A stretch of DNA of 64,000 bases. Source: Microvirga splendida. GTDB taxonomy: Bacteria > Pseudomonadota > Alphaproteobacteria > Rhizobiales > Beijerinckiaceae. Shown in pieces: positions 1 through 9,686 of this stretch. The notes beneath the pieces are model-generated. The model searched no databases. It had not been told where the DNA came from and worked only from the letters and a program-made list of their open reading frames with translations. The stretch spans positions 62,001 through 126,000 of the forward strand of contig NZ_JAELXT010000005.1 of assembly GCF_016427565.1 (NCBI RefSeq). Direction: 5' to 3'. Both the position numbers and the translations under genes were made by a program. The first letter of the stretch is position 1; each line of letters opens with the position of its first letter.

Positions 1-701
1 AGGCCCTTGCGCCGGAAGAGATCGGCAAGCGGCTCGACGATGGCCGCAGTGAAGGGAAGGTGCTCGCGCAGGGCGCTCTCGTTGCCGCGCGGCGCCAGCA
101 GGGTGCCGACAAGACCGACGCCCATGAGAACGGCCATGGCCAGATAGGCGCTGCGCCAGTCCACGAACTCCGCGATGTAGAGCGCGCCCGCGCCCGCGCA
201 GATGAGAGCGAGCCGATAGCCGAGCTGGTAGGAGGCCGCCATCATGCCCTGGCGCTCGGTTGAGGCCACGTCGATGCGCCAGCCGTCGATCACCACATCC
301 TGCGTCGCCGAGGCGAAGGCGACGAGGAGCGCCGACGCGATGGTGAGCGGAAGGCTGGTCTGCGGATCGCTCAAGCCGATGCCCACGAGCCCGAGCGCGG
401 TGACGATCTGGGCGAACGCCATCCACCCGCGCCGCCGCCCGAGAAGGCTTGCCAGACCCGGCACGTCGTAGCGGTCGACGATGGGCGCCCAGAGGAACTT
501 GAAGGAATAGGCCAGGGCGACCCAGCTCAGCATGCCGATCTCGGTGCGGGAAATCCCTGCCTCCCGCAGCCAGGCCGACAGGGTGCTGAAGACGAGCAGG
601 AAAGGCAGGCCCGACGAGAACCCGAGGGGGAGCATGAGCGCGATGCGCCCGTCGGTCAGGATGTCGCGGAGCGAAAGACGGCGTTTTTGTGCGGCAGCCA
701 T
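1..701 (-). CDS. AmpG-like MFS permease, C-terminal part outside the window
   Basis: This is the N-terminal 233 residues or so of a major facilitator protein that runs off the left edge. Reading leftward from an ATG at 701, the protein begins MAAAQKRRLSLRDILTDG and then shows hydrophobic segments typical of the AmpG/PAT family, including LPLGFSSGLPFLLVF and ALAYSFKFLWAPIVDRYDVP, which match the first two helices and loop of AmpG muropeptide permeases. In that family the role is import of anhydromuropeptides for cell-wall recycling across the inner membrane. The ribosome binding site is weak. Without the C-terminal half, a general MFS carrier cannot be excluded, so the AmpG call rests on the N-terminal motif only. 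Confidence 0.7.
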   Translation of the reverse strand, partial: MAAAQKRRLSLRDILTDGRIALMLPLGFSSGLPFLLVFSTLSAWLREAGISRTEIGMLSWVALAYSFKFLWAPIVDRYDVPGLASLLGRRRGWMAFAQIVTALGLVGIGLSDPQTSLPLTIASALLVAFASATQDVVIDGWRIDVASTERQGMMAASYQLGYRLALICAGAGALYIAEFVDWRSAYLAMAVLMGVGLVGTLLAPRGNESALREHLPFTAAIVEPLADLFRRKG

Positions 702-760
702 GGGTTCATCTTGGATACGGGAAAGGCGGCCACCTTCGCACAGGGCGGTGCCGGTGCCAA

Positions 761-1600
761 TCAGACACCGCCCTCGTCCTTCCCGACGGCCTCGCTGAGC
801 TTGGTCAGGAACTTGTCGAGCGCCTGTTCCGGCGGGCATTCCTTCTCCATCAGCACCTGCAGGCCCCATTGCTCGAGAACGGCCTGCTCCACCGGGTTGG
901 CGCGCAGCATGAACACGTAGGATTGCGGCCGGTCGCGCTCGTAGCCCGATCCGGCCCAGGTTCGCCAGAGCCGGTGCATCAGGAAGCGGATGTTGAGATC
1001 CGTCATGCTGTAGCCGATGAACAGGATGGTCTTGCCCATCGAATCGGAGCGGAACTTGATGTCGAGGGGCGACTCGAAGGACAGGCGCTCCAGGTAGTCG
1101 GTCTCGGCGATCACGATGGAGCCGTCGTCGTCGAAATCGCCATGGTACTTGACGATCTGCGGCACGCCCTCGCGGATACGGGCGATGTCCTTGGCGTTGA
1201 CGATCTTCACGTAATCCTTGCCGTGCAGGTTGTAGGCAGTCTCGAGGTTCCGGTCGAAATTCGTGGTGTAGACGATCGGAAAGTCGAGCTTGCAGATCAG
1301 CTTGTGGACCCGGGATTTCTTCAGAATCTCCTCGGGAATGGTCCAGTTCCGGTCCATCCAGCTGCGCAGGGGCCCGATGCTGCCCTGCTTGAGCCGGTAA
1401 TATTCCGCCAGCGTCAGGTAGTTCAGGTCGGTTCCCCTGAAATCGGACAGGTCGATCTCGAGTTCGTCGGCGATATGCTCGATCAGGGTGCTCCAGGAGG
1501 GCAGGCCCACCGTCATGGAGACGCCCGCTCCGGCAAACAGGATCGCCTGCTTCGTCCTGATGGCGGAAACCAGATCCTCGAGCACGCCACTCTCCTTCAC
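761..1600 (-). CDS. SIR2-like (SIR2_2) domain protein
   Basis: This 279-residue protein is a stand-alone SIR2-like domain of the type often annotated SIR2_2. The NAD-binding and catalytic landmarks are all present: GAGVS at residues 24-28, the TTNFD variant of the TxNxD motif at 112-116, a candidate catalytic His in YHGDF at about 153, and GYSMTDLNIR at about 196-205. Such domains hydrolyse NAD+ in several antiphage systems (ThsA, DSR) but also occur in proteins of unknown role. There is no effector, STING, TIR or transmembrane partner in the same gene, and no neighbouring defence gene. NADase or NAD-dependent activity is inferred from the motifs; a biological role is not known. Confidence 0.75.
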   Translation of the reverse strand: MKESGVLEDLVSAIRTKQAILFAGAGVSMTVGLPSWSTLIEHIADELEIDLSDFRGTDLNYLTLAEYYRLKQGSIGPLRSWMDRNWTIPEEILKKSRVHKLICKLDFPIVYTTNFDRNLETAYNLHGKDYVKIVNAKDIARIREGVPQIVKYHGDFDDDGSIVIAETDYLERLSFESPLDIKFRSDSMGKTILFIGYSMTDLNIRFLMHRLWRTWAGSGYERDRPQSYVFMLRANPVEQAVLEQWGLQVLMEKECPPEQALDKFLTKLSEAVGKDEGGV

Positions 1601-1615
1601 GCTGTCCTGCCCTTA

Positions 1616-1666
1616 AAGCATCGGACCCAAAAGTGGATTTGCACTTTTGGGATCCACCCGATGCTT
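1616..1666. repeat. Palindromic intergenic repeat, copy 1
   Basis: The outer arms AAGCATCGG and CCGATGCTT (1616-1624 and 1658-1666) enclose a perfect inner hairpin, CCCAAAAGTG at 1626-1635 with CACTTTTGGG at 1642-1651. It resembles the short dispersed palindromes common between genes in Hyphomicrobiales. It lies in the gap between the divergent SIR2-like and Nudix genes and could affect transcript ends or stability. Confidence 0.75.
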
Positions 1667-1678
1667 CCCCCATAAGTG

Positions 1679-1730
1679 AGAGCATCGTTGGGCGCGAAAA
1701 ACCGGGTCCACTTTTTCTGCACGATGCTCT
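1679..1730. repeat. Palindromic intergenic repeat, copy 2
   Basis: AGAGCATCGT at 1679-1688 pairs perfectly with ACGATGCTCT at 1721-1730. The centre carries GAAAAACCGGGTCCAC, a sequence recognisable from dispersed GAGCATCG...CGATGCTC elements in related genomes. It shares the GCATCG arm with the copy just upstream, so the two may be diverged members of one family sitting side by side. Confidence 0.75.
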
Positions 1731-1833
1731 AACGCGCGAACCTGCCCTCAGGCTTCATGGCGGGATCAGGGATAACTTGAGCGTTTCGCGTGTTGTCATA
1801 GGGTGCAAACCGTCAAGCAGGAGAGAGCGGGAC

Positions 1834-2403
1834 GTGGCAGACTACAAGATCGAGCAGACCGAAACCCTCTACGAGGGCTGGCGCAGGCTTCTCAAGCTGA
1901 CAATCCGGATGCCCGACGGCCGGGCCATGGCGCGGGAGATCCTGAACAGCGCCGATGCGGCGGCCGTGCTGCCCTACGATCCGGAGACCCGCAAGGCGAT
2001 CCTGATCCGCCAGTTCCGGGCGCCCGTCATGCATGTGGAAGGGCGGCAGGATTTCCTTGAGGCGGTGGCGGGCCTGCTCGACGAGGACGAGCCTGAAGCC
2101 TGCGCCAGGCGCGAGACCATGGAGGAGGCGGGCCTGCGGGTGCGGACGCTGGAGCCGGTGGGGATCGCCTGGTCGGCCCCCGGCTTCACCACGGAGCGCC
2201 TGCATCTGTTTCTGGCGCCCTACACGGCGGCCGACCGGGTTGGTGAGGGCGGAGGGCTTGCGGACGAGCACGAGGAGATCGAGGTGCTGGAGATCGGCCT
2301 CGATCAGGTTGTGGAGATGCTCCAGCAGGGCGCCATCGCGGACCTCAAGACCATCGCCCTCGTGCAGGCTCTGCAGCTCCGGCATCCGGAGCTGTTCGGC
2401 TAA
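1834..2403 (+). CDS. nudK: Nudix hydrolase, NudK-like (GDP-mannose pyrophosphatase family)
   Basis: This 189-residue protein carries a Nudix box at about residues 80-101 that starts GLLDEDEPEAC and ends ETMEEAGL. The spacing is one residue shorter than the classic box, as in NudK (YffH). The downstream pattern APGFTTERLHLFLAPY, then an acidic DEHEEIEVLE stretch, also matches NudK. The family hydrolyses GDP-mannose, ADP-ribose and related nucleoside diphosphate sugars with a divalent metal. The GTG at 1834 was chosen because AGGAG lies about 10 bases upstream; a longer open frame has no such site. Substrate is inferred only from family. Confidence 0.85.
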   Translation: MADYKIEQTETLYEGWRRLLKLTIRMPDGRAMAREILNSADAAAVLPYDPETRKAILIRQFRAPVMHVEGRQDFLEAVAGLLDEDEPEACARRETMEEAGLRVRTLEPVGIAWSAPGFTTERLHLFLAPYTAADRVGEGGGLADEHEEIEVLEIGLDQVVEMLQQGAIADLKTIALVQALQLRHPELFG

Positions 2404-2415
2404 GCCTGAACGCCC

Positions 2416-3264
2416 TCAGACGCCGAGACGCTGCGCATGCCAGCGCAAGTGGTCCTCGATGAAGGTCGCGATGAAGAAATAGGAATGGTCGTAGCCGTCC
2501 TGCATCCGCAGGGTCAGGGGCTGGCCGGCCTTGGCGCAGGCCCCCTCCAGCAGCCCCGGCTTGAGCTGGCTTTCGAGAAAGCTGTCGGCGGTGCCCTGGT
2601 CGACCAGCAGGTCGGGCAGGCGGGCCCCGCCCTCGATCAGCGCGCAGGCATCGTAGTCGCGCCAGGCCGAGCGGTCGGGCCCGATATAGTTCGACAGGGC
2701 CTTCTCGCCCCAGGGACAGTTCAGGGGCGAGGCGATGGGCGCGAAGGCCGAGACGGCCTTGAAGCGCTCGGGGTTGCGCAACGCGATGGTGAGCGCCCCG
2801 TGCCCGCCCATGGAATGGCCGGTGATGCCCTGGCGGCTCATGTCCGCCGGGAGATTTTGAGCGATGAGCTCCGGAAGCTCGCGCTCGATGTAGGAGCGCA
2901 TGCGGTAGTTCTTCGCCCACGGCTCCTGCACGGCATCCACGTAGAAGCCGGCCCCGAGGCCGAAATCGTACGCGCCCTGCGCATCGTCGGGCACGCCCTC
3001 GCCGCGCGGGCTGGTGTCCGGCGCGATCAGCATCAGGCCGAGCTCCGAGGCGGCCCGCTGCGCGCCGGCCTTCACGGTAAAATTCTCCTCCGTGCAGGTG
3101 AGCCCGGAGAGGAACCACACCACGGGCACTTTCGCGGTCTTCGCCTGCGGCGGAACATAGACCGCTACGCGCATGGGCGTGCCGGTCTCCTGCGAGGCAT
3201 GGCGATAGACGAATTGCGTGCCGTTGAAGCAGCGCGCCTGCGAGACGGTCTCGAAGCTCAACAT
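2416..3264 (-). CDS. fghA: S-formylglutathione hydrolase
   Basis: This 282-residue esterase-D family hydrolase converts S-formylglutathione to formate and glutathione, the second step of glutathione-dependent formaldehyde oxidation in the cytoplasm. The alpha/beta hydrolase nucleophile elbow GHSMGG places the catalytic Ser at about 151. Downstream DQGTADSFL and GYDHSYFFI supply the Asp and His of the triad, and the signature WFLSGLTCTEENF is near residue 50. Its start lies 11 bases beyond the stop of the dehydrogenase gene, so the two are surely one leftward operon. Length and motifs are normal for the family. Confidence 0.95.
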   Translation of the reverse strand: MLSFETVSQARCFNGTQFVYRHASQETGTPMRVAVYVPPQAKTAKVPVVWFLSGLTCTEENFTVKAGAQRAASELGLMLIAPDTSPRGEGVPDDAQGAYDFGLGAGFYVDAVQEPWAKNYRMRSYIERELPELIAQNLPADMSRQGITGHSMGGHGALTIALRNPERFKAVSAFAPIASPLNCPWGEKALSNYIGPDRSAWRDYDACALIEGGARLPDLLVDQGTADSFLESQLKPGLLEGACAKAGQPLTLRMQDGYDHSYFFIATFIEDHLRWHAQRLGV

Positions 3265-3275
3265 CCCTCTCCCGA

Positions 3276-4388
3276 TCAGTAGATCACGACGGAGCGGATC
3301 GACTTGCCCTCGTGCATGAGGTCGAAGGCGGTGTTGATCTCGTCGAGCGGCATGGTGTGGGTGATCAGGTCGTCGATGTTGATCTTGCCCTCCATGTACC
3401 AGTCCACGATCTTCGGCACGTCCGTGCGGCCGCGTGCGCCGCCGAAGGCCGTGCCCTTCCAGACGCGGCCGGTGACGAGCTGGAACGGCCGGGTGGCGAT
3501 CTCTCGGCCTGCCTCCGCCACGCCGATGATGATGCTCTCGCCCCAGCCGCGGTGGCAGCATTCCAGCGCCTGGCGCATCACGTCCGTGTTGCCCGTGGCG
3601 TCGAACGAGAAATCCGCGCCGCCGCCCGTGAGATCGATGATGGCCTGCACGACCTTGTCGTTGCCGACCTCCTTCGGGTTGATGAAGTCGGTCATGCCGA
3701 ATTTTCTGGCCATCTCGACCTTGGCCGGGTTGATGTCGACGCCGATGATCTTGTCGGCGCCCACCATGCGCGCACCCTGGATCACGTTGAGTCCGATGCC
3801 GCCGAGGCCGAACACCACCACGTTCGCGCCCGGCCACACCTTGGCGGTGTAGAGCACCGCGCCGATGCCCGTGGTGACGCCGCAGCCGATGTAGCAGATC
3901 TTGTCGAAGGGCGCGTCCTCGCGCACCTTGGCGAGCGCGATCTCCGGCAGCACGGTGAAGTTCGCAAACGTCGAGCAGCCCATGTAGTGGAACACGGTCT
4001 CGCCGTCGCAGCGGAAGCGCGAGGTGCCATCCGGCATCACGCCCTGCCCTTGAGTCGAGCGGATCGCCGTGCAGAGATTGGTGCGGCGCGACAGGCAGGA
4101 TTTGCAGCTGCGGCACTCGGGCGTGTAGAGCGGAATCACGTGATCGCCGGGTTTGAGCGTTGTCACGCCGGCTCCGACCTCGCGCACGATGCCCGCACCC
4201 TCGTGGCCGAGGATCGCCGGGAACTTGCCCTCGGAATCGAGGCCCGACAGGGTATAGGCGTCCGTGTGGCACACGCCGGTGGCCATCACCTCCACGAGCA
4301 CCTCGCCGGCTTTCGGGCCTTCGATGCGGATGGTCTCGATGGTGAGCGGCTTGCCAGCCTCCCACGCCACGGCGGCCCTGGTTTCCAT
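3276..4388 (-). CDS. frmA: S-(hydroxymethyl)glutathione dehydrogenase / class III alcohol dehydrogenase
   Basis: This 370-residue zinc enzyme oxidises S-hydroxymethylglutathione, formed from formaldehyde and glutathione, to S-formylglutathione using NAD+. Catalytic zinc ligands lie in GVCHTDAY and GHEGAG in the N-terminal third, the four structural-zinc cysteines in [15 protein letters not shown], and the Rossmann motif [13 protein letters not shown] in the middle. The stretch [15 protein letters not shown] is characteristic of class III enzymes. GAGGA sits about seven bases before the ATG. It is first in the operon with fghA, giving a complete route from formaldehyde to formate. Confidence 0.96.
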   Translation of the reverse strand: METRAAVAWEAGKPLTIETIRIEGPKAGEVLVEVMATGVCHTDAYTLSGLDSEGKFPAILGHEGAGIVREVGAGVTTLKPGDHVIPLYTPECRSCKSCLSRRTNLCTAIRSTQGQGVMPDGTSRFRCDGETVFHYMGCSTFANFTVLPEIALAKVREDAPFDKICYIGCGVTTGIGAVLYTAKVWPGANVVVFGLGGIGLNVIQGARMVGADKIIGVDINPAKVEMARKFGMTDFINPKEVGNDKVVQAIIDLTGGGADFSFDATGNTDVMRQALECCHRGWGESIIIGVAEAGREIATRPFQLVTGRVWKGTAFGGARGRTDVPKIVDWYMEGKINIDDLITHTMPLDEINTAFDLMHEGKSIRSVVIY

Positions 4389-4530
4389 GCTCGTGTCCTC
4401 GCTTGTGATTCGGTGAGGGGACTATGCGAACCCGGGTGTCGGAAGGTCAAGTGAAGCGCCCGTGATCGCGCGCCTTCCCACGGGCCCGCCCAGGTCCTAT
4501 GTCTGTGTCCGATCATGTGAGGATTTCATC

Positions 4531-5181
4531 GTGCCAGACGTCCGCGCCGCCATCATTCCCGTGACGCCGTTCCAGCAGAACTGCACCCTGCTGTGGTGCG
4601 AGAAGACCAAAAAGGCCGCCGTGGTCGATCCCGGCGGCGATCTCGACCACATCAAGCAGGCCATCGCGCAGAGCGGCGTGACCGTCGAGAAGATCATCCT
4701 CACCCATGGCCATATCGATCACGCCGGTGGTGCCGCCGAATTGCGCGAGGACCTCGGCGTTCCGGTGGAGGGACCGCACGAGGCGGATCGCTTCCTGCTG
4801 GACCGGCTCGCCGAGCAGGGACAGGCCTACGGCTTCGAGGCGCGTGCCGTCACGCCGGACCGCTGGCTGAACGAGGGCGATACGGTCACGGTCGGCGACC
4901 TCGTCCTCGATGTTCTGCATTGCCCCGGCCACTCACCCGGCAGCGTCGTGCTCGTGTCGAAGGATCAGCGCTTTGCGCTCGTCGGCGACGTGCTGTTCCA
5001 GGGCTCAGTCGGACGCGTGGATCTTCCCGGCGGCGACGGCAAGGCGCTGATCCGCTCGATCAAGGACAAGCTCCTGCCCCTCGGCGACGACATTACTTTT
5101 ATATGCGGCCACGGCCCCATGAGCACCATCGGCCAGGAGCGGCAGACGAATCCGTTCCTTCAGGGCGAGGGGTTGCTCTAA
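4531..5181 (+). CDS. MBL-fold metallo-hydrolase, glyoxalase II-like
   Basis: This 216-residue protein has the metallo-beta-lactamase fold of the glyoxalase II/YcbL group. The metal-binding motif THGHIDHAGG lies at about residues 56-65, followed by HCPGHSPGS near 131, a metal-bridging Asp in LVGDVLFQGSVGR, and the final CGHGP His near the C-terminus. These soluble hydrolases usually cleave thioesters such as lactoylglutathione. The GTG at 4531 has TGAGGA eight bases upstream, while a longer frame from 4462 has no clear site. It lies divergent from frmA, which fits a glutathione-thioester theme, but the substrate is not shown. Confidence 0.85.
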   Translation: MPDVRAAIIPVTPFQQNCTLLWCEKTKKAAVVDPGGDLDHIKQAIAQSGVTVEKIILTHGHIDHAGGAAELREDLGVPVEGPHEADRFLLDRLAEQGQAYGFEARAVTPDRWLNEGDTVTVGDLVLDVLHCPGHSPGSVVLVSKDQRFALVGDVLFQGSVGRVDLPGGDGKALIRSIKDKLLPLGDDITFICGHGPMSTIGQERQTNPFLQGEGLL

Positions 5182-5188
5182 CGCGGTT

Positions 5189-5284
5189 GTCATCCCCGGC
5201 GCACGAAGTGCGGGAAGGGGATCCACGATCAGGCGCAACGCCATGGGTTCCCTTCCCCTCCGCTGCGCTCCGGCCGGGAATGAC
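5189..5284. repeat. Dispersed 96-bp intergenic element, copy 1
   Basis: The element runs from GTCATCCCCGG to CCGGGAATGAC, with internal pairing of GGAAGGGGATCC and the GGGTTCCCTTCCCC stretch. A reverse-complement copy that is nearly identical over long blocks lies at 31418-31516. It sits between the convergent ends of the MBL hydrolase and katA genes. Confidence 0.8.
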
Positions 5285-5299
5285 ACCGAAGCCCTTACT

Positions 5300-5329
5300 A
5301 AAAAACGGCCCGGGATCTTTCCCGAGCCG
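5300..5329 (-). terminator. Rho-independent terminator of katA
   Basis: Read leftward, a 10-bp GC-rich stem (5329-5320 with 5315-5306, one G-T pair) closes a 4-base loop and is followed by six T residues (5305-5300). It lies 27 bases past the katA stop. Confidence 0.8.
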
Positions 5330-5355
5330 CTCTCTTTGCCCCTACGGCGTTTGTC

Positions 5356-6822
<1,467 letters not shown>

Positions 6823-6871
6823 GGTCGTCCCTTTGAGCGGGCGGACCATGCCTCGGCCCCGCGATCAGGTC

Positions 6872-6912
6872 CAATTGTATTGATTGCAAGGAGCGATCAG
6901 ATATTCTTATCG
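6872..6912. promoter_or_regulatory. Candidate OxyR operators in the katA-oxyR gap
   Basis: A near-perfect 19-base palindrome, CGATCAGATATTCTTATCG, spans 6894-6912 and ends just before the oxyR ATG. A second inverted repeat, CAAT-N7-ATTG, spans 6872-6886, with centres 24 bases apart. Two half-sites about two helical turns apart fit tetrameric LysR/OxyR binding and autoregulation (inference). Confidence 0.5.
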
Positions 6913-6913
6913 C

Positions 6914-7834
6914 ATGGTCACGCTCAGGCAGCTCCGTTATTTCGAAACATTGGCCCGGACGAAGCATTTCGGCATGGCGGCCGATCAGTGCTCCGTCACG
7001 CAGCCGGCCCTGTCCATGCAGATCAAGGAGCTGGAGCGGGAGCTCGGCGTGGAGCTTGTGGAGCGCCGGGGCGGCGCCATTGCGGTGACGCCGGCCGGGC
7101 AGGAGATCGCCACGCGGGCCGAGGCAATCCTCAGCCAGGTGCGGGAGCTTTCCGATTTTGCGCGCCAGCACCACGGCGTCCTCACGGGCTCCCTCCGTCT
7201 CGGCATCATTCCGTCCATCGCGCCTTACCTGCTGCCGGACATCCTGACCGAGGCTATGAAGCACTATCCGCACCTCGACCTGCAGATCCGTGAGACGCAG
7301 ACGAATGCCCTCGTGGAGGAACTGGTCCGGGGCGAACTGGACGCGGTGCTGGTCGCCCTGCCCGTGCAGCAGCCGCAGCTCGAAACCATGGCGCTGTTCG
7401 AGGACCGCTTCCTCATCGCCGTCCAGAGCCAGGCGGCTCGCGAGTGGAAGGCGGGCGACCTGCGCACCCGCATCGGGCAGGAGCGCCTGCTGCTGCTGGA
7501 GGAGGGGCATTGCCTGCGCGATCAGGCGCTGCAGTTCTGCCAGATCGCCAACATGCAGGCCCGCCGGGCGCTGGGCGCCGCCTCGCTCACGACCATCATG
7601 CAGATGGTGGCGGCGGGTCACGGAATCACATTGCTGCCTGAGCTCTGCGCCAGGACGGAGGTCGACCGGCAGCGGGTGGCGCTCATCCCGTTTCCCGAGG
7701 AGCCGCCCATGCGCGTCGTCGGGCTCGCCTGGCGCCGCAGCTCTACCCGCAAGAGCGATTTCAAGGCGCTCGGAGAATTGATCCGGTCTCTCAAGTGTGA
7801 TGAGGCGGGGGCGCAAAAACCGGCGGACATCTGA
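6914..7834 (+). CDS. oxyR: LysR-type hydrogen peroxide regulator OxyR
   Basis: This 306-residue LysR-family activator has a winged helix-turn-helix over residues 1-60 (LRQLRYFETLARTKHFGMAA, then QPALSMQIKELE) and a periplasmic-binding-like effector domain. A Cys in EEGHCLRDQALQFC at about residues 200-210 corresponds to the peroxide-sensing Cys region of OxyR, with the second redox Cys nearby. In family members, oxidation forms a disulfide that switches on katA. The ATG at 6914 is used because the HTH alignment begins there; the frame also extends to 6884. Divergent linkage to katA strongly supports the assignment. Confidence 0.93.
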   Translation: MVTLRQLRYFETLARTKHFGMAADQCSVTQPALSMQIKELERELGVELVERRGGAIAVTPAGQEIATRAEAILSQVRELSDFARQHHGVLTGSLRLGIIPSIAPYLLPDILTEAMKHYPHLDLQIRETQTNALVEELVRGELDAVLVALPVQQPQLETMALFEDRFLIAVQSQAAREWKAGDLRTRIGQERLLLLEEGHCLRDQALQFCQIANMQARRALGAASLTTIMQMVAAGHGITLLPELCARTEVDRQRVALIPFPEEPPMRVVGLAWRRSSTRKSDFKALGELIRSLKCDEAGAQKPADI

Positions 7835-7880
7835 TGCGTTGTGACGCAAGCTGGAGCCGGGCTCGGGAAGGGAGCATGCC

Positions 7881-8516
7881 ATGCCGAACGACAATCCTGT
7901 CCGGATCCTGGTCTGGAGCGACTATGTCTGCCCGTTCTGCTATCTCGAACGGCCGGTGCTGGAGCGCATCAAGGCCGAACGCGGCGCCAGGGTCGAGATC
8001 GACTGGCGCTCCTTCGAGCTGCGTCCCGAGCCGGAGCCGACCCTCGACCCGAATGCGGAATACCTGCACCGGGTCTGGAACCAGTCGGTCTACCCGATGG
8101 CTCAGGACCGCGGCCTCGACAGGATGAAGCTGCCGCCGGTCCAGCCCCGCAGCCGCAAGGCACATGAGGCGGCCGAGTTCGCCCGCGAGGCAGGCCTGCT
8201 CGATGCGATGAATCACGCCTTGTTCAAGGCCTTCTTCGAGGAGGGGCGAGACCTCGCCGACCTCGAGGTTCTGCTCGACCTCGGGCAATCCGTCGGGCTC
8301 GACCCGGATGGCTTGCGTGAAGCCCTGGACCAAGGACGCCACACGGAAAGGGTGCTGGAGGACGAGCAGCTGGCGCGGCAGATCGGCATCTCCGGCGTTC
8401 CCGCCCTCATCGTCACCGCCGGCGCGCAGGCCTATCTCGTGTCTGGAGCCCAGCCCTATGAGACGGTGAAGGATGTGATCGACCGGGCGCTCTCCGACGC
8501 CAAGGCGGCAAGCTGA
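7881..8516 (+). CDS. DsbA-family (FrnE-like) thiol oxidoreductase
   Basis: This 211-residue protein is a cytoplasmic DsbA-fold oxidoreductase. The thioredoxin active site CPFC lies at about residues 15-18 in SDYVCPFCYLERP, an all-alpha insert fills the middle, and the cis-Pro loop is GISGVPALIV near residue 170. There is no signal peptide, unlike periplasmic DsbA. Relatives include FrnE and hydroxychromene-carboxylate isomerases, which act in thiol or oxidative stress chemistry. AAGGGAG precedes the ATG by about seven bases. It lies directly after oxyR in the same direction, so a peroxide-stress link is plausible but unproven. Confidence 0.85.
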   Translation: MPNDNPVRILVWSDYVCPFCYLERPVLERIKAERGARVEIDWRSFELRPEPEPTLDPNAEYLHRVWNQSVYPMAQDRGLDRMKLPPVQPRSRKAHEAAEFAREAGLLDAMNHALFKAFFEEGRDLADLEVLLDLGQSVGLDPDGLREALDQGRHTERVLEDEQLARQIGISGVPALIVTAGAQAYLVSGAQPYETVKDVIDRALSDAKAAS

Positions 8517-8629
8517 TCGCAAACGATGGTGGAACCTCGGCACAAATGTGACGAAGAGGTCTGGGCTTTTCCGGCGAGGCCGGTCAACAAGGTACGAAAC
8601 TTCCTGCCCGGCCAACGAGGTATCACCCG

Positions 8630-9661
8630 ATGACGATCAAGCCCGACGTTCCCGCCGCCATCGGCAACACGCCTCTCATCAGGCTCCGCCGCGCATCCGA
8701 GCTCACCGGCTGCACCATCCTCGGCAAGGCCGAGTTCATGAATCCCGGCCAGTCGGTGAAGGACCGGGCGGCGCTCTTCATCATCCGCGATGCGGTCCGG
8801 CGCGGCGCGCTCCGACCGGGCGGTGTCATCGTCGAGGGCACGGCGGGCAATACCGGCATCGGCCTGGCGCTCGTCGCCAATGCCATGGGCTTCAGGACCG
8901 TGATCGTGATCCCGGAAACGCAAAGCCAAGAGAAGAAGGACATGCTGCGGCTCGCGGGTGCCGAGCTGATCGAAGTGCCGGCGGTGCCTTACGCCAATCC
9001 CAACAACTACGTGAAGGTCTCGGGCCGTCTGGCGGAGCGTTTGGCGCAAGAAGAGCCGAACGGTGCCATTTGGGCCAACCAGTTCGACAACGTGGCCAAC
9101 CGGCAGGCGCATATCGAGACCACGGGACCGGAAATCTGGGAGCAGACGGACGGCAGGGTCGACGGCTTCGTCAGCGCGGTTGGCACGGGTGGCACGCTGG
9201 CCGGCGTCGGCATGGCGCTGAAGGAGCGCAACCCGAAGATCACGATCGCTCTTGCCGATCCCATGGGAGCGGCGCTCTACAGCTATTACACGGCCGGGGA
9301 ACTGAAATCGTCGGGCACGTCGATCACGGAGGGCATCGGCCAGGGCCGCATCACGGCCAATCTCGAAGGCGCGCCTGTCGACGCGGCGTTCCAGATCCCG
9401 GACGCGGAGGCGCTGCCCATCGTCTTCGATCTTCTGGAGCACGAAGGGCTGTGCCTCGGCGGATCGTCGGGCATCAATGTTGCGGGGGCGATCCGGCTCG
9501 CCAGGCAGCTTGGACCCGGGCACACTATCGTCACGGTGCTCTGCGATTATGGCACGCGCTACCAGTCGAAGCTCTTCAATCCGGATTTCCTGCGCGACAG
9601 GAACCTGCCTGTTCCCGCATGGCTCGAGACGAGCAGCAGGATCGATCCGGGTCTCGTGTAA
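8630..9661 (+). CDS. cysK: Cysteine synthase family PLP enzyme
   Basis: This 343-residue fold-type II PLP enzyme resembles O-acetylserine sulfhydrylase, making cysteine from O-acetylserine and sulfide. The PLP-binding Lys is in NPGQSVKDRAA at about residues 38-48, the substrate loop in EGTAGNTGIG near 65, and the phosphate-binding glycine loop in AVGTGGTLAGV near 185. The C-terminal half is longer than classical CysK (about 310 residues), with an extra segment around YSYYTAGELKSSG, typical of a second CysK-like clade of proteobacteria. Cystathionine beta-synthase-like chemistry is an alternative. Confidence 0.85.
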   Translation: MTIKPDVPAAIGNTPLIRLRRASELTGCTILGKAEFMNPGQSVKDRAALFIIRDAVRRGALRPGGVIVEGTAGNTGIGLALVANAMGFRTVIVIPETQSQEKKDMLRLAGAELIEVPAVPYANPNNYVKVSGRLAERLAQEEPNGAIWANQFDNVANRQAHIETTGPEIWEQTDGRVDGFVSAVGTGGTLAGVGMALKERNPKITIALADPMGAALYSYYTAGELKSSGTSITEGIGQGRITANLEGAPVDAAFQIPDAEALPIVFDLLEHEGLCLGGSSGINVAGAIRLARQLGPGHTIVTVLCDYGTRYQSKLFNPDFLRDRNLPVPAWLETSSRIDPGLV

Positions 9662-9686
9662 CGCAGGAACGTCGCGCCCGGTCATG

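Noticed and set aside
2416..4365. A 649-residue leftward open frame covering both formaldehyde genes
   Set aside because: Only its last 282 residues are the hydrolase; the rest is an out-of-frame shadow of the frmA dehydrogenase, with Arg/His-rich unnatural composition. It is not a fusion.
8630..9661. Cystathionine beta-synthase as the identity of the CysK-like enzyme
   Set aside because: The extra length is notable but there are no CBS regulatory domains or haem motif, so cysteine synthase family is the safer call.
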